64,000 nucleotides of DNA from Methylovirgula sp. (lineage in GTDB: Bacteria; Pseudomonadota; Alphaproteobacteria; Rhizobiales; Beijerinckiaceae). Both the position numbers and the translations under genes were made by a program. Positions 36,732-46,301 of this stretch are shown piece after piece. Numbering within the stretch: the stretch's first letter is position 1; every line of letters starts with the position of its first letter. A model generated the notes under the pieces. It saw only the letters and a program-made list of their open reading frames with translations, made no database searches and was not told the origin of the DNA. The DNA is taken from NCBI RefSeq assembly GCF_037200945.1, contig NZ_JBBCGP010000001.1, positions 868,001 to 932,000 on the forward strand, read 5' to 3'.

Positions 36732-36790
36732 GCTCTTGCGTCCGATCAGAGAACGCGCGAAGCCTTGCGCTTTGGGAGAGCGCTAGCGGG

Positions 36791-37135
36791 ATGGAACTCA
36801 TCTACAAAATTGCACCGGCGGAGCTTTGGCATCAGGCTGAGTTGAAGGGCGTTTTCAGCGGCTCGCCTGCCGATGAGGCGGACGGTTTTATTCATCTCTC
36901 GACCTCGGCGCAGGTCCGCGGCACAGCAGCGCGGCATTTCGCCGGCCAGGACAACCTGATGCTCGTCGGCCTCGATCCCAAGCGTCTCGGCCCCAAATTG
37001 CGTTACGAACCCGCAAGCGGCGGGGCGCTGTTTCCCCATCTCTACGCGCCCCTGAAGCTGGATGCCGTCGTCTCGGTTGCGACTTTGCCGCTCGGACCCG
37101 ACGGCTCGCATCAATTGGACGAAAAGTTTCCATGA
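36791..37135 (+). CDS. DUF952 family protein
   Basis: A 114-residue small soluble protein. It has the DUF952 pattern, with IYKIAPAELWHQAE at the start and DGFIHLSTSAQV near residue 35. The function of the family is unknown. Its stop codon overlaps the pyrD start (ATGA at 37132-37135), a common pairing in alphaproteobacteria and a sign of translational coupling. Confidence 0.85.
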   Translation: MELIYKIAPAELWHQAELKGVFSGSPADEADGFIHLSTSAQVRGTAARHFAGQDNLMLVGLDPKRLGPKLRYEPASGGALFPHLYAPLKLDAVVSVATLPLGPDGSHQLDEKFP

Positions 37136-38244
37136 GCCGGCCGCACCCGCTGACGAGCGCGGCACATGCGATTGCTTTGCGCTTACCGCCGGAAACCGCG
37201 CATCGCCTGGCGGTCCGCGGGCTGGGGCTGCTCCCGGTGCCCCTAGCGGCGCCGGATGATCCTCGCCTCGCAGTGAAAGCGTTCGGGCTTGATTTCCCCA
37301 ATCCGCTCGGGCTGGCGGCAGGGTTTGACAAAAACGGCGAGGCAGTCGATGCGATCCTGCGGCTCGGCTTCGGCTTCGTCGAAGCGGGCACGGTCACACC
37401 GCTGCCACAGCCCGGCAATTCGCGGCCACGCATTTTTCGGTTGCCGCGCGACAGCGCCATCATCAATCGGCTCGGCTTCAACAGCCTCGGGCACGCCTTT
37501 GCGCATGAGCAGCTTGCGGCCCGGCGCGGCCGCGGCGGTCTCGTCGCCGTGAACCTCGGGGCCAACAAAGAGTCCGGGGATCGCGTGATGGATTACGTCG
37601 AAGGCGTCAAAGCCTTCGCTGACGTGGCGGATTTTTTCGTCATCAACATTTCCTCACCGAACACGCCGGGCTTACGCGATCTTCAAAATCAGAGCGCGTT
37701 AAATGTCCTGCTGGCGAACGTGTTCGCCGCACGCGAGATGGCACCGCGGCGTGTGCCCATTGTCGTCAAGATCGCGCCGGACCTGACGCTCGATGAACTC
37801 GACGGGATCGTCGAGGTTTGCAAAAGCTGCCGTGTCGATGGCCTGGCGATTTCGAACACGACTTTGTCGCGGCCGGAAAATCTCGCCGATTATCAAATCG
37901 CAGCCCAGCAAGGCGGCCTGTCCGGCCGGCCGCTGTTTCATCTTTCGACCTGGCTGCTCGCGCACGCATTTTTGCGCGTGGAAGGCGCGTTTCCGCTGAT
38001 CGGAATCGGCGGCGTCGAGAATGCCGCCACCGCGCTCGCCAAGATCGAAGCGGGCGCCGATCTCGTCGAGCTCTATTCGGCTTTCATCTACAAAGGCATC
38101 GGCATCGCGGCGGACATCAAGCGCGGATTGCTGGCGCGGCTTACAAACGCGGGCGTCGATAATCTCGCGGCGCTTCGCGGCCGGCATGCGCAGGAATGGG
38201 CAGCGGGCCGAATGTCCAATGCCCAATTACATGCGGAAATCTGA
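37132..38244 (+). CDS. pyrD: Dihydroorotate dehydrogenase (quinone), class 2
   Basis: A 370-residue class 2 enzyme that oxidises dihydroorotate to orotate at the inner membrane with quinone as acceptor, in pyrimidine synthesis. The N-terminal amphipathic extension, FGLDFPNPLGLAAGFDKNGEA, and the active-site segment NISSPNTPGLRDLQ with its catalytic serine are present. It overlaps the DUF952 gene upstream by four bases and converges on a DUF6460-like gene 14 bases away. Confidence 0.96.
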   Translation: MSRPHPLTSAAHAIALRLPPETAHRLAVRGLGLLPVPLAAPDDPRLAVKAFGLDFPNPLGLAAGFDKNGEAVDAILRLGFGFVEAGTVTPLPQPGNSRPRIFRLPRDSAIINRLGFNSLGHAFAHEQLAARRGRGGLVAVNLGANKESGDRVMDYVEGVKAFADVADFFVINISSPNTPGLRDLQNQSALNVLLANVFAAREMAPRRVPIVVKIAPDLTLDELDGIVEVCKSCRVDGLAISNTTLSRPENLADYQIAAQQGGLSGRPLFHLSTWLLAHAFLRVEGAFPLIGIGGVENAATALAKIEAGADLVELYSAFIYKGIGIAADIKRGLLARLTNAGVDNLAALRGRHAQEWAAGRMSNAQLHAEI

Positions 38245-38258
38245 CCAAATAAGTTCGA

Positions 38259-38603
38259 TTAGGACCGCGACGACAAAAGCCGCGAGATGAACCAGACCGG
38301 CACCACGATAATGGCGCCTGCCAGGATATAATCACCAACCTGACGGATGGCGCCGAAGCCGAGCGCCCATATCCTATGCGCAAAGCGCACGACGCCCTCA
38401 ATGATGTCATAAGGCCGAATGTCGAGCCACATCAGCAGGGCACCAACAAGCAGCGACAATACAAGCAGCCGCAGAAACACATGCACCGGCGAGCCGCCGA
38501 GAAAGCGCGCCAGCGGCGTCCTCGGCTGCGGTCTCCAGTCCGAAACTTCGGCCGGTGCCCAAGCGCCGGCAGGGGGCGGTGCTGTCTTGATATCCTCGAC
38601 CAT
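38259..38603 (-). CDS. Small membrane protein, DUF6460-like
   Basis: A 114-residue protein with a Pro-rich soluble N-terminus (residues 1-35) and two hydrophobic helices (about 43-62 and 87-108) separated by FLRLL-type and IWALGFGAIR segments. It resembles the small DUF6460 proteins of Hyphomicrobiales; the function is unknown. GAGAGG upstream supports ATG 38603. It is convergent with pyrD and divergent from the symporter gene. Confidence 0.7.
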   Translation of the reverse strand: MVEDIKTAPPPAGAWAPAEVSDWRPQPRTPLARFLGGSPVHVFLRLLVLSLLVGALLMWLDIRPYDIIEGVVRFAHRIWALGFGAIRQVGDYILAGAIIVVPVWFISRLLSSRS

Positions 38604-38747
38604 GATGGCCTCTCTGGCAAAATGCGAGGCTTATGTAGGCGCGCCCCGGCCAAGACCAAGTGCGCCGCCTCACAGTGCCGGTAGCTATGTTTCCCAACGA
38701 TTGCGATGGCTTTATGATGTGCTTCGCCCGCTTGTCCCAGGTTCCCA

Positions 38748-40460
38748 ATGACGCAAAAGCACAATTCCGACGCCAATCTCGGGCGCGCTTCGATTGATGC
38801 CGGCTTCAGCTTCGCTCTTGCGGCCTTCGTCGTCGGACTCGGTTTGCTGGCGGTGCTGGCGCGCATCGGTCTACCCGATATTGCCCTGCGCTTTTGTGTC
38901 TGGGCTCTGATCTTCGCTGGGCTCGTCGTCATCGCGACACGCTTGCGCACAATGCGACCGGCGGAATTTTACGCCGGCGGCCGCAATCTGCCGCCGGCTT
39001 ATACGGCGCTTGCCTATGCCGGCCTCGCGGCGGGATTGTTTCTGCCGTTTTTGCCGCCCCTCCTGCCGGATGTCAGCTTTTCTTCGCTCGCCATGGGTTT
39101 CGCGTTGGGGCTCGCTGCTGCGCTCTGCATCACTGGGCCTTACCTGCGCCGCAGCGCCGCTTTCTCGATTGCCGATCTCGTCGGGATGCGCTTCCCGCAT
39201 CCGCTGGTGCGGTGCGTCGTTGCCGGCATTGCCGCCGGCTGCGCCGTTTTCATCGCGCTGGCAGGTTATGACATCGCGCTGCGCGCCTTTATCGCGACGA
39301 CAGGGGCGAGCCGCGGCCTCGGCATTTTCGTTGTCGGCTTCCTGCTCATTCTTTTGATCGTGCCCGGGGGCCTTTCCGGCGTCATCTGGCTTGCGGCCGG
39401 CGGAACGATCGTGACTCTGGCCGCGCTCGGCTTGCCCGCGATACTCGCCCTGCTGCACCAATCGCCGCTTGGGTTTGGCATGACACGCTTCGTGCAACTC
39501 GCCGCGATGGAGCCTGCGCCCGCCTTCAATCCCGCAATTGCCGTCGCGTTGGGGCTCGGGCTTGCGGCCTTGACGCCGTTGTTTGGGCCATCGGTCGCGA
39601 GCGACGGGCGAATTACGGCGCTAAGGGCCGGACCGCTGGCTGTGTTTTTCATCGGCGTGCTGGCGCTTCTTTCTATCACCAGCCTGTCGCGCGCATCCTA
39701 TGCGCTTGACGACGTCCTTATCGGACAAGACCCGGTTAAGGTCTCCGCGCAAGTGCTGACAGGCGGCGCGAGCGGACTGACACTCTGCGGCACGGCCACC
39801 AACGATCCGATCGCTATCGGTGTCGCCTGCGGCGCACTGCCTGGCTTAACGGCAGGCTTGCGGCCGCGAGACATCGGCGCGAGCGCCGCCTATCTTCTCG
39901 AAAACCTGCCCGATCTGGCGCACCTGGGCGCGGTCCTCGGCGGCCTGGCGTCGGTCTTTGCGATGACGCTCGGCATCGCCGTTGCGGCCTCCGGCATTCA
40001 ATCTTTCACGACGAGCCTCGGCCACGACATCTATCACCCAAATCGCCGCCGGTTTGGGCCCGTGAGCCGCCGTCTGGCGATCGCGCGGGCTTTGACAATT
40101 CTGCTTGTCGTTCTTGCGGGGTATTTCTTTGCGCATCATCGCGCTGATCCGCGCACGCTCGTGCTTCTCGCAGCCGTTTTTTCGGCAAGCCTGATTGCAC
40201 CGGTCCTGGCTCTAACCTTGTTGAAGCGCGCCAATGCCCTCGACGCGGGCGCGGCGCTGGTAATTGCGGTCGCGCTCATGGCACATTTTTTCTTCACCCA
40301 TCAGCAGGGCTGGCCCATTGCCGCGCTCGCCAACAATACGATTTTCGCTGGGCTCGATGCGACCTTCGCGGGCGTTTTCGCAAGCCTGTTGCACGGCCAT
40401 CAAACAATACCCAGCGGACCGGCGTTGCCACCGCCGGGCCAGCTTGTCGGACCGGATTGA
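38748..40460 (+). CDS. Sodium:solute symporter family (SSS) transporter
   Basis: A 570-residue membrane protein with about 13-14 helices and the layout of the SSS family (acetate/proline-type symporters). The N-terminal half holds AEFYAGGRNLPPAYTALAYAG, where SSS proteins have the conserved xxFYxAGR and sodium-site helix; the later helices are well kept. The usual WMSAAS-like sodium-site motif is not visible, so coupling may differ. No companion DUF4212 subunit gene precedes it. The substrate is unknown. Confidence 0.75.
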   Translation: MTQKHNSDANLGRASIDAGFSFALAAFVVGLGLLAVLARIGLPDIALRFCVWALIFAGLVVIATRLRTMRPAEFYAGGRNLPPAYTALAYAGLAAGLFLPFLPPLLPDVSFSSLAMGFALGLAAALCITGPYLRRSAAFSIADLVGMRFPHPLVRCVVAGIAAGCAVFIALAGYDIALRAFIATTGASRGLGIFVVGFLLILLIVPGGLSGVIWLAAGGTIVTLAALGLPAILALLHQSPLGFGMTRFVQLAAMEPAPAFNPAIAVALGLGLAALTPLFGPSVASDGRITALRAGPLAVFFIGVLALLSITSLSRASYALDDVLIGQDPVKVSAQVLTGGASGLTLCGTATNDPIAIGVACGALPGLTAGLRPRDIGASAAYLLENLPDLAHLGAVLGGLASVFAMTLGIAVAASGIQSFTTSLGHDIYHPNRRRFGPVSRRLAIARALTILLVVLAGYFFAHHRADPRTLVLLAAVFSASLIAPVLALTLLKRANALDAGAALVIAVALMAHFFFTHQQGWPIAALANNTIFAGLDATFAGVFASLLHGHQTIPSGPALPPPGQLVGPD

Positions 40461-40486
40461 AGCATCGGATCGAAGTGGTGAGAGGT

Positions 40487-41557
40487 TTACTTCTCGCTCG
40501 CCAGCAGCGTCGCCTGATGCTCGGTGATCAGGGCGTCGATGATTTCATCGAGCGCCTCTCCGGTGATCACTTTGTCGAGCTTATAAAGCGTCAGATTGAT
40601 ACGATGATCGGTGACGCGGCCTTGCGGAAAATTATACGTGCGGATGCGCTCAGAGCGATCGCCTGAACCGACCTGCGAACGCCGGTCCGCCGCGCGTTCG
40701 GCATCGAGCTTCTGGCGCTGCGTGTCGTAAAGCCGCGCGCGCAGGAGCGCCATCGCCCGCGCCCGGTTCTTGTGCTGCGAGCGCTCGTCCTGCACGAAGA
40801 CGATCGTATTCGTCGGCAGATGCGTGATGCGGATCGCCGATTCCGTCTTGTTGACGTGCTGGCCGCCAGCGCCTTGCGCGCGCATGAGATCGATCTTCAG
40901 ATCCTTCTCATTGATGTCGATGTCGACATCCTGCGCTTCCGGCAAAACGGCGACCGTCGCCGCCGACGTATGCACGCGGCCCTGCGTTTCGGTCTCCGGG
41001 ACACGTTGCACCCGATGCACGCCGGATTCGAATTTGAGCCGGGCGAACACGCCACGGCCCTCGATTTCGGCAATGATCTCCTTAAAGCCGCCAAGCGCGC
41101 CTTCGCTCGCCGAGACGATCTCAACGCGCCAGCCCTTGGTCTCCGCATAGCGCTGATACATGCGGAAGAGATCGCCCGCAAAAAGTGCCGCTTCGTCGCC
41201 GCCCGTGCCGGCGCGAATTTCGAGGATGGCGCTTTTCTCGTCCGCGGCATCCTTTGGCAATAAGGAGATGCGCAGCTTTTGTTCGAGCACCGCGAGCCGG
41301 TCGCGCGCCTCCGTGCGTTCGCTCTCCGCGAGGCTGCGCATCTCGGCGTCGAGCTTCGGATCGTTGAGGAGCGAATCGAGTCCCGCGATCTCGCCGACTT
41401 CGCTGCGATAAGCGCGGATCGCGGTGACGACGTCGTCGAGTTCCGCCAATTCGCGCGAAAGCGCAACGAAGGTTGTCGAATCGGGACCCGAGGCGAGACG
41501 ATCCGAAATTTCGGTATGACGGCGCAGAATGAGATCGAGCTTGTCTTGCGGCAGCAT
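40487..41557 (-). CDS. prfA: Peptide chain release factor 1
   Basis: A 356-residue class I release factor that recognises UAA and UAG. The GGQ motif (QGAGGQHVNKTESAIR) near residue 230 triggers peptidyl-tRNA hydrolysis; the codon-recognition region lies upstream. It is downstream of ptsP on the same strand, but prmC, which methylates the GGQ glutamine and usually follows prfA, is absent here. Confidence 0.97.
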   Translation of the reverse strand: MLPQDKLDLILRRHTEISDRLASGPDSTTFVALSRELAELDDVVTAIRAYRSEVGEIAGLDSLLNDPKLDAEMRSLAESERTEARDRLAVLEQKLRISLLPKDAADEKSAILEIRAGTGGDEAALFAGDLFRMYQRYAETKGWRVEIVSASEGALGGFKEIIAEIEGRGVFARLKFESGVHRVQRVPETETQGRVHTSAATVAVLPEAQDVDIDINEKDLKIDLMRAQGAGGQHVNKTESAIRITHLPTNTIVFVQDERSQHKNRARAMALLRARLYDTQRQKLDAERAADRRSQVGSGDRSERIRTYNFPQGRVTDHRINLTLYKLDKVITGEALDEIIDALITEHQATLLASEK

Positions 41558-41626
41558 GACTTTCTAAGAGCTTATCGCGGCGACCCCGTCAATGCCGCGG
41601 CTAGAGCGCAGGCCTGGAGTGGTGGT

Positions 41627-43930
41627 CTAGAGGGGAATGTCCTGCGCGATCGCGAATGCGTTGAGCGGCTCACGGATGGAACGTGCGCCGTCTTTGGCAT
41701 CGATCAGACCGCCGACCAATTTGCTCACCGCCGCGAGGTCTGTGGCAAGCAACGCCGCCTTGACCGGGCCGATCGAGGACGCGGACATCGACAATTTGCG
41801 GAAGCCGATCGCCATCAATGCGAGCGCTTCCAGCGGCTGGCCGCCCATCTCGCCGCAGAGCGTCACAGGCGTCTTGTTGCGCGAAGCGGCTTCGACGATT
41901 CCGCGCAAGGCCCGCAACAGCGGCGCCGATAAAGGATCGAACCGGCTCGACACATGCTTGTTCTCACGATCGGCGGCGAACATGTATTGAATCAAGTCAT
42001 TCGTACCGACCGACAGAAAATCGGCCTGGGCGCAAATTTCGTCGAGTTGCCAGAGCAACGACGGCACCTCGACCATTGCGCCGAGCTGCACTTCGCGCGG
42101 CACGCCGTAATTATGGCGCTTCAGAAAAGCGATTTCCCGCTGGACTAAAACTTTCGCCCTGGCGAATTCGTCAACGACGGCGACCATTGGAAACATGATC
42201 CGCAAATCGCGACCGGCACCGGCCCGCAGCAGCGCGCGCAATTGCATCCGCAGCAACGCCGGACGATCGAGCGAAATACGGATCGCGCGCCAGCCGAGCG
42301 CAGGATTTTCTTCCTCGGCCTGCGTCATATAGGGCAGCACTTTGTCCGAGCCGATATCCAGCGTGCGGAAAGTGATCGGCCGATCCCCGGCAGACGCGAA
42401 AGCGGCCGTATAGAAATCATATTGCTGTTCGATCCGCGGGAATTGCGAAACGATCATGAATTGCAATTCGGTACGGAACAGGCCGATCGAGGTCGCGCCG
42501 GTTTCTTCCACATGCTGAAGATCGACAAGAAGGCCGGCGTTCATATGCAATTCGAACGCAGTGCCATCCTTGGTGACGGAAGGAACGTCGCGCAGCTTGT
42601 GATATTGCTCCTGCCGCCGCGCGCGCAGTCTGGCCTTTTCCGCATAAGCGTTCTGGACATCGCCCGGCGGGCGCACCTGTACATCGCCGGTCGAACCATC
42701 GACAATCAAGGCATCGCCGGGCTCGACGAAAGAGAGAATGTTCGAGACTTCGCCGACCGAGGGAATGCCGAGCGCCCGGGCGACGATCGCGACATGGCTC
42801 GAAAGGCCCGCATCCTCCAGCACGATGCCGCGCAATTTGGTGCGATCATAATCAAGCAGCGCCGCCGGTCCCATCGTACGCGCGACGATGATGGCGTTGT
42901 CGGGCAGTTCTGATTGCGCGGTTACGAAATCGCGGCCAGCGAGCTGATAAAGCAGCCGGTTGGCAAGGTCGTCGAGATCGTGCAGGCGTTCGCGCAGATA
43001 AGGGTCGGTCTGGCGCTGCAGCCGGGCACGCGCATCGTTTTGCACGCGCTCGACCGCAGCCTCAGCCGTGAGACCCGTCGCGACCGCCTCGCGCAGCCGA
43101 CGCATCCAGCCACGATCGTAAGCGAACATGCGGAAGGCTTCGAGCACCTCGCGATGCTCGCCATGACCAAGGTCGCCGCGCTCAATCAATTTGTCGATCG
43201 ATTCGCGTACGCCGGTGATCGCGGTTTCGAGCCGGTCCGTCTCGGCTTTGACGTCTTCGGCAACAAGTTGTTTTACGATGACGCGCGGCTCGTGCAGCAC
43301 GACGTAGCCAAGCCCGACACCATCCGCGAGCGGCACGCCTTTCAGCGTCACCGGCCGGTTGAGCGCGATCTCGGTATCGAGCAGACCGATCGACTGCAGT
43401 TCGCCCGAAGCGACCATTTCGGCGAGCAGCATCGCCGTCGTCTGTAGCGCCTCCATCTCCTCTTCGAGATAGACGCGGCGCGCACGATTCTGCACGACGA
43501 GGACGCCCAGCGTGTTGCCGCCGCGCAGGATCGGCACGCCGAGGAACGAGGAATAAATTTCTTCGCCCGTCTCCGGCCGATAGGAAAACGAAGGATGGTG
43601 TTGTGCATCGGCGAGCGCCAACGCCTCGGCCGATTCGGCGATCAGGCCGACAAGGCCCTCGCCTTTCCGCATCGAAGTGAGATGGACGGCCTCGCGATTC
43701 AAACCTTCCGTGGCGAAAAGTTCAAGTCGGCCGTCGGCGCGCAGAACGTAAACCGAGCAAACCTCCGCCACCATATTTGCGGCGATGAGGATGACGATCT
43801 TATCGAGGCGATCTTGCGGGCTGATCGGCTCGGCCACGACCTCGCGTAGGCGCCGCAGCAATTGACGCGGGCCCCCCCGGTACCGTGCGCACTGCCTTGT
43901 CTTGTTCCGGCCCTTCGGCCTGGGATTCAT
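41627..43930 (-). CDS. ptsP: Phosphoenolpyruvate-protein phosphotransferase PtsP (enzyme I-Ntr)
   Basis: A protein of about 767 residues with an N-terminal GAF domain (roughly residues 50-190) and the enzyme I core, including the phospho-accepting histidine in AGLSSHVAIVARALGIP and a PEP-binding barrel at the C-terminus. It phosphorylates NPr in the nitrogen-related PTS that controls EIIA-Ntr. ATG 43930 gives an unusual leader before GGPRQLLRRLRE. A GTG at 43892 would give the family-like MRTVPGG start but is one base out of frame across a seven-base G run; see findings. It lies between lysC and prfA. Confidence 0.92.
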   Translation of the reverse strand: MNPRPKGRNKTRQCARYRGGPRQLLRRLREVVAEPISPQDRLDKIVILIAANMVAEVCSVYVLRADGRLELFATEGLNREAVHLTSMRKGEGLVGLIAESAEALALADAQHHPSFSYRPETGEEIYSSFLGVPILRGGNTLGVLVVQNRARRVYLEEEMEALQTTAMLLAEMVASGELQSIGLLDTEIALNRPVTLKGVPLADGVGLGYVVLHEPRVIVKQLVAEDVKAETDRLETAITGVRESIDKLIERGDLGHGEHREVLEAFRMFAYDRGWMRRLREAVATGLTAEAAVERVQNDARARLQRQTDPYLRERLHDLDDLANRLLYQLAGRDFVTAQSELPDNAIIVARTMGPAALLDYDRTKLRGIVLEDAGLSSHVAIVARALGIPSVGEVSNILSFVEPGDALIVDGSTGDVQVRPPGDVQNAYAEKARLRARRQEQYHKLRDVPSVTKDGTAFELHMNAGLLVDLQHVEETGATSIGLFRTELQFMIVSQFPRIEQQYDFYTAAFASAGDRPITFRTLDIGSDKVLPYMTQAEEENPALGWRAIRISLDRPALLRMQLRALLRAGAGRDLRIMFPMVAVVDEFARAKVLVQREIAFLKRHNYGVPREVQLGAMVEVPSLLWQLDEICAQADFLSVGTNDLIQYMFAADRENKHVSSRFDPLSAPLLRALRGIVEAASRNKTPVTLCGEMGGQPLEALALMAIGFRKLSMSASSIGPVKAALLATDLAAVSKLVGGLIDAKDGARSIREPLNAFAIAQDIPL

Positions 43931-44153
43931 AGGTCGGCACAAGCTTATCCACAGGGGGACTGAAAGCGATCGATCAGGAGGAACGCCCGCCGCACGCTCC
44001 TCCAACGATGGCGCCGCGGCGATCAGACGGGTCCGCAAAGAACTCCGCCATAGTTAAGAGCCGGTGCCAGCGAAACGCGACACCTTCCTATAGCGAATGC
44101 AAAGATCAGACCGCAAGCGTTCAAACGACAGGCCGCGAAAAAGTTACGCGGAT

Positions 44154-45389
44154 TTAGACCTGATCAAGACCATAAAGCGTGTGCAACGTGCGGACCGCGA
44201 GTTCCGTATAGGCGGCGTCAATCAATATTGAAAATTTGATTTCAGACGTCGTGATCGCGCGAATGTTAATGCCCTTTTCCGACAGCGATTTGAACGCCAG
44301 CGCCGCGACGCCGGCGTGGCTGCGCATGCCGATACCGATCGCCGAAACCTTGGCAACATCAACGGCACCCTGCAATGCAGCATAGCCGATCGTGGCACGT
44401 GCTTTTTCCAAAATCGCGCGGGCGCGGTCGTAATCGTTGGCGGCAACCGTGAACGTCATATCGGTCGTCACAGTGTCGTCGGACGCGACCTGGACGATCA
44501 TATCGACGTTGATATGCGCGTCCGCGAGCGGCATGAAAATCGCCGCGGCCACGCCCGGCCGGTCGGCGACGCGGCGCAAGGTGATTTGCGCCTCGTTGCG
44601 TGAAAAGGCGATGCCGGTCACGACCTGCTGCTCCACGATATCCTCCTCATCGCAAATCAAAGTGCCAGGGCTCGGACTGTCGGGATCGTCAAATGAAGAC
44701 CGCACATAGGTCTTGACGCGTTTCATCATCGCAAGTTCGACTGAGCGCACCTGCATCACCTTGGCGCCGAGCGAGGCCATTTCCAAGATTTCTTCGAAGG
44801 CGATACGGTCAAGCCGCCGCGCTTTCGGCACAACGCGCGGATCGGTCGTATATATGCCGTCCACATCCGTGTAGATATCGCAGCGTTCCGCCTTGATCGC
44901 CGCGGCGATCGCGACGGCGCTCGTGTCGGAGCCGCCCCGGCCGAGCGTCGCGATACGGCCCGTGGCGGCGCTCATGCCCTGGAAGCCAGCGACGACGGCA
45001 ACTTCCTTGGCGAGAAAACCCGCGAGAATGTGTTCGCCGTTCACCGCCGAGATACGCGCGGCGCTGGCTGCCTCCGTCGTGAGAATCGGCACCTGCCAGC
45101 CTTGCCAGGACCGCGCCGGGATGCCCATATCGTTGAGAACGATTGCGAGCAGACCGGCGGTCACCTGCTCGCCCGAAGCGACAACGGCATCATATTCGCG
45201 CGGGTCGTAGCGACGGGAGGCGTCTTTGCAGAGCGCGACGAGCTCATCGGTCTTGCCGGCCATTGCCGAGACGACGACCGCAACTTCGTGGCCGGCCGCA
45301 ACTTCGCGTTGGACATGGCGCGCCACATTGCGGATACGGTCGACGCCTGCGACGGAGGTTCCGCCGAATTTCATCACAAGGCGGCCCAT
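44154..45389 (-). CDS. lysC: Aspartate kinase
   Basis: A 411-residue aspartokinase that phosphorylates aspartate at the start of the lysine, threonine and methionine pathway. The N-terminal kinase motif KFGGTSVAG is at residues 8-16, and the C-terminal half holds two ACT domains for feedback inhibition. A single-function enzyme of normal length. It is divergent from ubiG and upstream of ptsP, a conserved neighbourhood in Hyphomicrobiales. Confidence 0.96.
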   Translation of the reverse strand: MGRLVMKFGGTSVAGVDRIRNVARHVQREVAAGHEVAVVVSAMAGKTDELVALCKDASRRYDPREYDAVVASGEQVTAGLLAIVLNDMGIPARSWQGWQVPILTTEAASAARISAVNGEHILAGFLAKEVAVVAGFQGMSAATGRIATLGRGGSDTSAVAIAAAIKAERCDIYTDVDGIYTTDPRVVPKARRLDRIAFEEILEMASLGAKVMQVRSVELAMMKRVKTYVRSSFDDPDSPSPGTLICDEEDIVEQQVVTGIAFSRNEAQITLRRVADRPGVAAAIFMPLADAHINVDMIVQVASDDTVTTDMTFTVAANDYDRARAILEKARATIGYAALQGAVDVAKVSAIGIGMRSHAGVAALAFKSLSEKGINIRAITTSEIKFSILIDAAYTELAVRTLHTLYGLDQV

Positions 45390-45533
45390 CGGATCCGGCA
45401 GCGCTTTCTTGATTCGGGCTCTAAAAATGGTTCACCGCGGCGGCCGGGCCGGCCGCGGCAATGCGGCGCGTTTACACCACGACCCCGGCGGCGAAGTCAA
45501 TGAACAGCGCATGCGGCCAACAGGAGGGTTAAA

Positions 45534-46301
45534 ATGACGGGGGAGACACCGCAAGACGGAGCCAGCGTCAATCCGGAGGAAGTCGCGCGTTTTGACCGTT
45601 TGGCGGCGACCTGGTGGGATTTGAAGGGGCCGATGAAGCCCCTCCACCGGTTCAATCCCGTGCGGGTCGACTATCTTAAGCAACTTCTCGTCGATCGGCC
45701 GCGCCGTGACAGCCGGCCGACGGCCAACCCCGGCCGCCCGCTCGACGGGCTCGAAATCCTTGATATCGGCTGCGGCGCGGGCGTTCTCAGCGAAGCCCTG
45801 GCGCGTCTTGGCGCTGAAGTCACCGGGGTCGATCCAGCACCGACCAATATCGAGGTTGCGCGACATCATGCCGAGCAATCGGGCTTAAGAATCGATTATC
45901 TTGAAACGACGGCCGAGGCGTTGGCGGAAAAGAACCTGCGCTACGACGTTGTGCTCGCGATGGAGGTCGTCGAGCACGTCCGTGACGTCAAAGCCTTTGT
46001 CGCGACAGCGGCATCACTGGTGCGGCCGGGCGGTGTCATGGTTGCCGCAACGCTCAACCGGACGCTGAAGAGCTACGCGCTCGCGATCGTCGGCGCCGAA
46101 TATATTTTGCGCTGGCTGCCGCGCGGCACGCACGACTGGCAGCATTTCGTGACGCCACGCGAATTGCGTCTCGCGTTACGCAGCGGCGGCCTGAAAATTC
46201 TCGACGAAACCGGCGTCGTCTATCACCCGCTCACCGACACCTGGACACGCAGCGCGGATATGGACGTGAATTACATCATCGCGGCTGAGCGCAAGGTCTG
46301 A
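45534..46301 (+). CDS. ubiG: Ubiquinone biosynthesis O-methyltransferase
   Basis: A 255-residue SAM methyltransferase. The SAM-binding motif LDIGCGAGVLSEALARLGA and the post-motifs AMEVVEHV and WQHFVTPRELRLAL are typical of UbiG, which methylates the two hydroxyl groups on the ubiquinone ring. AGGAGGGT upstream supports ATG 45534. It contains a short insertion near residue 55-65 (RPRRDSRPTANPGRP) before the SAM motif. Its 3' end overlaps the convergent TPR gene by 31 bases. Confidence 0.94.
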   Translation: MTGETPQDGASVNPEEVARFDRLAATWWDLKGPMKPLHRFNPVRVDYLKQLLVDRPRRDSRPTANPGRPLDGLEILDIGCGAGVLSEALARLGAEVTGVDPAPTNIEVARHHAEQSGLRIDYLETTAEALAEKNLRYDVVLAMEVVEHVRDVKAFVATAASLVRPGGVMVAATLNRTLKSYALAIVGAEYILRWLPRGTHDWQHFVTPRELRLALRSGGLKILDETGVVYHPLTDTWTRSADMDVNYIIAAERKV

